Of a stretch of 25,817 nucleotides of DNA, positions 19,600 to 25,817 are shown piece by piece. The notes under the pieces were generated by a model, which searched no databases, was not told the DNA's origin, and saw only the letters and a program-made list of their open reading frames with translations. The position numbers were made by a program, and so were the translations under genes. Within the stretch, counting starts at the first letter, position 1. Each line of letters starts with the position of its first letter. The DNA comes from Gnetum montanum (taxonomy: Eukaryota > Streptophyta > Gnetopsida > Gnetales > Gnetaceae): contig MNCI01033568.1 of the NCBI GenBank assembly GCA_015680685.1, positions 295,524 through 321,340 of the forward strand, given 5' to 3'.

Positions 19600-19910
19600 A
19601 ATTATTACTTTAGTTTCTTGACTAAGTCACAATAAGGTTGTAAATGTTTGGCTTTGCATGTGTAAACCTCAATCACTTGGTTAACCACAAGTTGTAAATG
19701 ACCTTTTATCATCAAACATTTGATTCCTTGGACACAATCTACCATCATTCCCCTAATTAGTCCTTCATATTCTTTCACGTTATCAATACAAAGAAATTGA
19801 AAATGATAAAAAGTAAGGTTTGATTACACAAAAATGTAATGTTAATATGGTAGTAGCATTGGCCTCATGGGTAGTTGAATCTCCATCAAAATGCATGATA
19901 GCCTCATAAC
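19600..19910 (-). pseudogene. RNase H remnant of a Ty3/gypsy pol
   Basis: The domain that degrades the RNA strand during reverse transcription. MHFDGDSTTHEANATTILTL matches the YFDGA-x-GAGAGVV start of plant gypsy RNase H. NVKEYEGLIRGM, then IKCLMIKGHLQLVVNQVIEV (19620-19790), match N-x-AEYEALI-x-GL and GDSQLVVNQV. The Asp of the first motif and the Glu of EYE are kept, while the GDSQ Asp is His (GHLQ). It sits between RT and integrase, as expected. Confidence 0.88.
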
Positions 19911-20960
19911 CATCGGATACCTCATTAACAATGTTAACATGCTCATCAAGGAACTTAGGGTCTATGGCTAGATTATCTTGTATTGGGAAAACTATGAGTT
20001 GTGTAGATATAGCTTAACCTTTGGTTGAAGCTTAGGAAATGTAATGTTATCAAAATTGATTGTTATGGATTTCTAGCAAGCTAGTCAGCTACCTTCACAT
20101 AGGTTTTTTTTTATGGCTCTTAACATGTTGCATTTGCATATAACATTGACTTGGCTCCTAAAGAGGTAGTGTCTAGATGTCTTTAGACTAAATGACATCA
20201 TGGCATAATAAATAATTCCCCAAGGAGTCATAAAGGTCATGTAAAGTTGATGCTTTGGATTGATCCTAACTTGGTTGTATCTCAAGAACCAATCCATGAA
20301 GGACAACAAGGCATTCCGACCATGGTATAGATGAGTTGGTCAATACTAGACAAAGGAAAATCATCTTCAATAGTTGTCTTATTCAGGTCTCATAAATTGA
20401 TGAAAATACATATACTGTCATTTTTCTTAATGACCACCACTATGTTGGAAACCCAATCTATGTAATCAATAGCTCTGATTAAACCATCTTGGTAAAGTTT
20501 CATGATCTCATCACAAACTGCCAAGACTAGATCTAGTCTGATTTTGCAAACCTTTTATTTAACTAGTTTAACACTAGGGTCAAGTATAATGTTGTGCTAA
20601 ACTAGTCATGGGTCAAGACTTGGCATATCTTCATATGAAAATACAAAGGATTTAATCTTATTTTGAAGGACCTTGGTGGTGTCTTGAGCCTATTGTGGTT
20701 CAAGTGAAAATTTAATTTTAGTATTTTCTCCTTACTATCATGTGTTGTGATTGAAACCTCAACTAGAGAGTCTTCAGTAATATCACTATCATCAAGATAA
20801 AGGGTTTTAACTATGTGTTTAGGCCATTCAAGAGGCATTTCTATAGAGGCTATATGGTTGAACAATCTCTTAAGATCGAGATCTAGGTAATCAAGGTCAA
20901 TGAGTCATTTAACATTACCATAAGGTCCACTCAAACTCAGAGGTAAGCTAAATTACATTC
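19910..20960 (-). pseudogene. Reverse transcriptase remnant of a Ty3/gypsy pol with internal deletion
   Basis: Read from about 20960 leftward. A pre-RT segment (LFNHIASIEMPLEWPKHIVK, 20800-20865) is followed by FVFSYEDMPSLDP (20600-20640), VCDEIMKLYQDGLIRAIDY, WVSNIVVVIKKNDSI, DDFPLSSIDQLI, then LSFMDWFLRYNQVRINP and MTFMTPWGIIYYAMMSFSLK (20180-20309). These are the finger and palm motifs of plant Ty3/gypsy RT (compare LSFMDGYSGYNQI and TPWG-x-YxVMPFGLK). The frame then jumps directly to SRHYLFRSQVNVICK, which belongs to the connection before RNase H (LRHYLLA-x-VNVICK). The YxDD box and the thumb, some 200 or more residues, are therefore missing. Confidence 0.88.
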
Positions 20961-21269
20961 ATGTGTTCATAATCTAGTCATGCACATCAACCATAAGCAC
21001 ATTAAGTGGTACATGTATGATAAAATTATTAAATAATGTAAAATATTGCAAATATAGAGCAAAATAAGGTTGAGTAAAGTCAAAACATAGTGAAACAATG
21101 TCAAGCAAGGTGAGGTAGGGTAGTATATGGTTAAACACGATCATATGTTGCCTATTTTATACCATAGCAAGCCATTGTGATAGGTTCTAGGGTCTATAGA
21201 AGGGTTTGGGCATCCCAAATGGTCATTTTGAGCTTGTTTTAGATTAGGAAACATGTTTTCTATGAATTT
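20961..21269. other. No gene seen
   Basis: Stretch upstream (in pol sense) of the RT remnant, where protease and gag would be expected. Neither is visible; it is AT-rich with a run of A/G-rich words such as GTCAAGCAAGGTGAGGTAGG. Confidence 0.45.
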
Positions 21270-22800
21270 TATGTTGGCCTATACATTACATCGCATATTT
21301 CTCTTAGGGTGTAGGCATATTTCTTGTAATATTTGGTTCTAGGATCTTCTTTTGAATATTTTTTAGGCACTAGGGTCTTTGGATGTCAACGTAGTGGTCA
21401 AGGAGAAGAGATAAGTTAATTTTGATGTTGATTTGACTTGATAAGGTCATCACAAGCTACCACACCCTAATATTTATGCTAGCCGATGTATAAATCTTGG
21501 TTCCTAGTAGATTTATGTTGGAAAAATTGTTTCATAGGTTATCAACTTTGAAATTTTGGATACATTAGGCTTCTAGGGTAGCACAAAGATCTTAGTGTAA
21601 AAATGACCTTTTTTAAGTTAAAATGAGTCAATTAAAGTTTTTTTTTTAGTTTTATGCTTCCATATATGCTAGCTAGGATAAAAGGCTTGATTCCTTAGTC
21701 TAACAGAGGTAAAAGTTGCATTTTTCATGTTTAAACGAGGTCAAATTATACTTAGCTTCTAGTGTTAGGGTCTCAGGCTTTTTCATTTGAATTCTAAGTG
21801 AACTAGGATGTTTAAAGCTTTTCTAAACTATCAATTAGTTCATTTATATGGTAGCTAGTGTATAAACCTTAGGTTCCCAACATATAAACTAGTTATTAAT
21901 AGTTTGTGATGTCCTTTGACTTGATTTCTAAGTCTTTGGAATCACTAGTGTTTGTGGCTAGGGTTTGGTGATTGGCATGATGTATTTTGATGTCATTTGG
22001 ATTATTAGAAGGCTTATTCTTGATTTTTTACACTAGCCAGTGTATAAATCCTATAATCCCAACGTAGAAAATCAAGATTTGGGCTTCTGAAGCCATTTCA
22101 ACTACTTTTCCTACTCCATAGGGCTCCCAAGCTAGCACTTCAGGTTTTGTGTCAGGATATGAGTTTATGGCAACATGGGAGGGAAAAGGAGTTTATGTTG
22201 ATGATTTTTATGCTGCCTATACACTAGCCAAAATATAGGATCTACTTCTCTAGTGTAAAAGCTAGGTATTGACTAGTTTTAACACCTTTTGGCTTGACTT
22301 ATGGAGTTTCATGGCTATCAAGAGCTCTAACTAGATTTCAAGGTTGGGGTTATCAAGTTGGGAGGTTGCTTAATGCTTCATTTGAGCATTTTAACTTCAC
22401 CCTTCACATAAATACACTAGCCAACATAGTTATGCTATATTTCTAGTGTAAAAAACCTTGAGTGAATTTTTTCTAGCTTTTTTTGGCTATCTCCTAGCAC
22501 CTAGAGATTTTTAGTCACAATGCTTAAGGTTCTACTATGACATGAAGCTTTATTGACTACCATGGATTAAAGATGAACTACTAGAGGTGTACTTTGCCCA
22601 TGGTTGAAGCTTATAACTTGCTCCATGGTATACATGTTTGGCTACACATAATTTCCTAACATAAAAATGTGTTGAAGTCTTAAACACTAGTGTGTTAAGA
22701 TTTTCCATGTTTTATTTGGTTAGTGCCTTGTGGGGCTCACTAAGGGTTAAAAGGTTATCCAAGTAAAAATCTCAAGTAATCCCAACATAATTATGTATTT
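21270..22800. repeat. Diverged tandem repeat array, unit about 180-220 bp
   Basis: Two landmarks recur in the same order. The first, a GCTAGC/CTAGCC-xx-TGTATAAAT-TTGGTTCC-AACATA block, is at about 21478, 21668, 21850, 22032, 22216, 22416 and (weak) 22638. The second, CTAGGGT/CTAGTGT followed by a GG-CTT block, is at about 21369, 21571, 21758, 21944, 22117, 22320 and 22491. The spacing of each series is mostly 180-205 bp. Copies are strongly diverged, so this is an old array. It has no coding potential. Confidence 0.65.
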
Positions 22801-23050
22801 TATTTTGTAAACACCAAGTTCACTAGATGTGAGGTGGGCATTTCAAAGCCATGAATTCACATTTCAATGCATTAAGTACAAGGGAGATTCAAGCATTAAC
22901 ACTTTTATGCATGCAACTTTTCCAAGGTTGGTTTCCAGCAGAGGCAATGCATAACAACAAGGCTTTGGTAGATGTAGTCTTCAAGGTTTAGTAGTTGAGA
23001 AAGCATTTCAGTCTTTTCCCATCCCAAAGGTCGCATAGTTGTAGAAGAAG
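22801..23050. other. No feature seen
   Basis: Transition between the repeat array and the plus-strand gene-like region; nothing recognisable. Confidence 0.4.
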
Positions 23051-25760
23051 TAATTGTTTGGCTCTTATTTTTCCAACAAGTTCAAGAGAAGGGAATCATC
23101 TAGCAAAAACCCCACATTGGAGGTGGTAGACACTACTACAAATGTCATCCCCCAACTCCCCAATCCTTCCATTGGTGTGGGCCCTTCAACCATGGTGGCC
23201 AATTACAAATATTTTTACTTTTGTTTTTATTTTTTTTGCTAATTTTCATTGAAATGTGAGGGAATTTTTTGTAGCCTAAGCTTGCTCATTTGAAAATTTT
23301 TGGTTTTTCTTATATTGAATGTTGGTTCTAGGTTGTATGGTTGCATTCATATTGTGACTTTGGATTTAGAGCTATATTCTACAAAAATTTTAATTTGATT
23401 ATAGTTGTTGGAGCATTTTCAAAATAGGTTTTAATTTTTTGTAGGGTTATTTCCATTTTTTAGAGTTTGCAATAAATTTTTCCAGAATTTTTTATGAAGG
23501 TTTTTCTTAACTACAAGACTGCTTTCATCAGTTACAACTTTTGAGGCTATTTGGTCAATACTTGATTTTTATAAATATTTCAACAAGTTTAATTTTTGTT
23601 TTTTTATAGTTAAAGTTAATGATTTTGGTTGTTTTGTGTATATTTATGTAATTTGATATGGTAACTTTTACACTACACTTATTATTTTTGCTTTAGTTTT
23701 GTTAAATTTTGTTCATTTTGATCTTGTGTTTTATGGTTTTTATTGCTGATTATGTAGGACCCTTGTGAGGCCTATCTTGATAGTCATGAAAGTAGTTGGG
23801 ATCTTATGTTGCATAGGTATGGCCACAAAAAATAGTTTGCCTCTTAACATGGTCCTTGATCATGGCTCTTTATGGTTTAGGCATGGGACCAAACCATGTC
23901 TAGCATACTTGCTTGAGAACTTGAATGTGATTATGTGGTCACACTTGGCTGCTGATACTATAGTTATTATAACAAAGACACTTCTATTAGGATCTGCTAG
24001 TTATATTACCAAGTTCATAGTGGATGATCCTAGCACTTGTGTAGAAGGTAACCAGCATGATGATTCATAAACACCAAGGATGCATAGGTTATCCTAGATT
24101 TGGAACATGCCTAAGTTCATTTAGTATAATATCAACAACACCTTAATGGTAGGCCATCAGATCTACAATTTTTTTTAGAATCCGCTTGGCACCTTATAAA
24201 TTTTGCAAGCATAACTTCCATCCTAATTTTCATTTTGTTCCTATTTTCATTAGGCTATTAGCTTTAATGGTTTTTTATGTTCACATGTTGTAGGTATAGG
24301 GTACATGATGGAGGATTGAACAAAAGTAACCAAGTTCTACCCTTGGCACATATAGCCTTGGAATTTTTTGCACAAGGCCTAGCTATGAGACTTTTGGTGT
24401 TGTAGAAGAGAGGATGACTTTAGCAAATATACCTCATGGTTTTCTCAAGTCTACCATAAGTGTTTGATCACTAGAGCTACACATACTTGGTGGGGTCTCC
24501 CAGACTTGGATATACATGCACTTATGATTTCTAAGGCCCCTAGATTACCTAAACCAAGTGATTTTATTTTTTGAATTTTTGTATTTTTTTATTAATCTTA
24601 ACATTTCCTAGTTGTCTTTCTTTTCAGTTAGTTTTTCTTTACTTGGTTAATTGGTTTCAACTATGTATTTATAAATTTAATTTTGACTCATTATGTTTAT
24701 TATTTTTAGCATTGTATAATCTACTCGTGTCAAAGGCTAATAGGTTATTAACATTGGGTTGTAGGTCCTATGCCTAGATCTATTGTTGTTGTGATCACCA
24801 TGGGACATGTGGAGGAGAAATTCATTCTCAAGTTAGATGAAGAAGATTCAACATGGGATTGGTTGGCAAGAAAAACACCTAGGAAGTTCCATTAAAGGAT
24901 TGTCAAAGTAGGTTTTCTTGATTTATTCATGCTTCTTAGCCTATCAATGCCTACTATAGAGATGGTAAATATAATTGATTAATTTGACAAAGGAGTTAAA
25001 AATTTCATCTCTCGTGTTCATGGTGTGCCTATTACCTTTAGCATCAATAAATACACATTTAAAAACCTCTTCAAAGTACCTTGTAATGATATCAAGGTTT
25101 TCACAAGAGTAGGGAAAGAGGTGATCCATAGAGAGAAGGTTGAGTAATGGGTTAATTCTAGCATTAGTAGAGGATTGACCTTTGATCAATGCAAGGTCAT
25201 AGAGCTCAACAGTCTAGGGCATTTCCTTTGTTGCTATCACAAAAAAATATCATTACCATTTGATAAGCTTGTACCATTCAAAATATCCTCACTAAGAATG
25301 CTAGGTTCAATTGGGCTATGTTCTTAGTCTTTGGGCTACGAGAGGAGACTCAAAAATTTCATAATAACCTAGAATTCTACAATATAGCATATGAACTTTG
25401 CATTTTTTGCTACATATCTAAAAAGGATTGTAGAATTCCAAATGGTCAAAAATGATGGAAAGTGGATGAGTTATGATCCCTCCCAATTTTTCAAGCCTTG
25501 GGTCAAACACATTGTTCCAATTATGTAGGTTTAGGATCCACCACTTGAAGATGTTGGAGAATCACTATCAGTTACCACTAAGAAATTTAGTGGTGCACAT
25601 AGTTCTTCCCTTGACGACATAGGGAATGAATCCCATATTGCCTATGGAAGTTTCAAGAAAGCCAAAGAGGTACGTGCAAAAGCTAATAGTGCAGCCAAGG
25701 AAAAGTTGAAAAGGCCGCTAGTTGAGGAAATAGTTCACATTGTTGAATAGCCATCAAGAA
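23051..25760 (+). pseudogene. Broken plus-strand gene-like region with intron-like blocks, perhaps a plant transposon ORF
   Basis: Coding-like blocks alternate with T-rich blocks that resemble plant introns. Block 1 (23054 to about 23205) reads FGSYFSNKFKRRESSSKNP. A T-rich stretch of about 540 bp ends in TTATGTAG|GACCC at 23757, and block 2 begins DPCEAYLDSHESSWDLMLHR. A second T-rich stretch ends CATGTTGTAG near 24296, then a block reads RVHDGGLNKSNQVLPLAHIA. A third T-rich stretch (24556-24770) leads to a long block (24800-25750): EEKFILKLDEEDSTWDWLAR, FISRVHGVPITFSINKYTFK, LFKVPCNDIKVFTRVGKEVI, SRGLTFDQCKVIELNSLGHF, and a Lys/Ala-rich C-terminus (SFKKAKEVRAKANSAAKEKL) ending at a TAG near 25750. 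Several stops and one frame change (about 25300) show decay. The HGVPITFS...LFKVP segment resembles the 'I-x-Fs-x-x-I-x-x-x-LP' segment of plant transposon ORFs; the family is not certain. Confidence 0.45.
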
Positions 25761-25817
25761 AGAAGATATCCCTTAGGTTTGACAAGGCAAATCATACTAT
25801 TTTAGGCATGTTTTATA
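25761..25817 (+). other. Window edge, no feature
   Basis: A short stretch after the last stop; the reading may continue (PSRKKISLRFDKANHTI) past the TAG if that stop was once a Gln codon, but the window ends. Confidence 0.3.

Noticed and set aside
24944-25189. Minus-strand frame of 81 codons
   Set aside because: The plus strand here has the continuous coding-like block FISRVHGVPITFS...LFKVP, so the minus frame is a shadow.
1-25817. tRNA, rRNA, CRISPR array or bacterial-style operons
   Set aside because: No cloverleaf-like or rRNA-like sequence, no regularly spaced short repeats with unique spacers, and no ribosome-binding-site-led gene series were seen. The content is plant retrotransposon DNA.

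Overview
The window looks like intergenic DNA of a large plant genome, and I find no intact host gene in it. It is AT-rich, CpG is scarce almost everywhere, and nearly every coding trace is broken by TAG/TAA stops where related copies suggest Gln codons. A gymnosperm is my guess, because of the old and heavily decayed Ty3/gypsy-type elements; the sequence does not prove this.

Layout, left to right. (1) 1-3222: the 5' part of a minus-strand LTR element (element A), with a decayed gag (1 to about 1560), a leader, a tRNA-Asp-like primer binding site (2269-2286) and its 5' LTR (2288-3222). (2) 3223-4089: a related LTR (LTR B) lacking about 14 terminal bases and directly abutting LTR A. (3) 4090-8465: minus-strand interior next to LTR B, mainly a long decayed coiled-coil reading frame (about 4340-7060), then short repeats and unassigned sequence. 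(4) 8471-17613: a complete nested element (element 2), also on the minus strand. It has two LTRs (8471-9289 and 16735-17613) with TGATGAG...CTCATCA ends, a near-perfect 5-bp target duplication (GAAGG/GAAGA), a primer binding site, a gag with zinc knuckle and Pro/Tyr-rich tail, and a second copy of the coiled-coil frame. I see no polymerase. Its middle holds a CpG-rich block of unlike composition with a plus-strand frame. (5) 17619-20960: minus-strand Ty3/gypsy pol remnant (RT, RNase H, integrase), with an internal RT deletion and a changed catalytic residue in integrase. (6) About 21270-22800: a diverged tandem repeat with units near 180-220 bp. (7) About 23050-25760: a plus-strand broken gene-like region in which coding-like blocks alternate with T-rich intron-like blocks.

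How the parts relate. Element 2 split an older sequence, because its target duplication joins 8465 to 17619. The simplest reading is that the coiled-coil frame and LTR B on the left and the pol remnant on the right were once one autonomous element, and that element 2 is a related gag-plus-coiled-coil element without pol that depended on such a partner. The most unusual item is this long coiled-coil ORF, kept in two separate elements at the position next to the 3' LTR.
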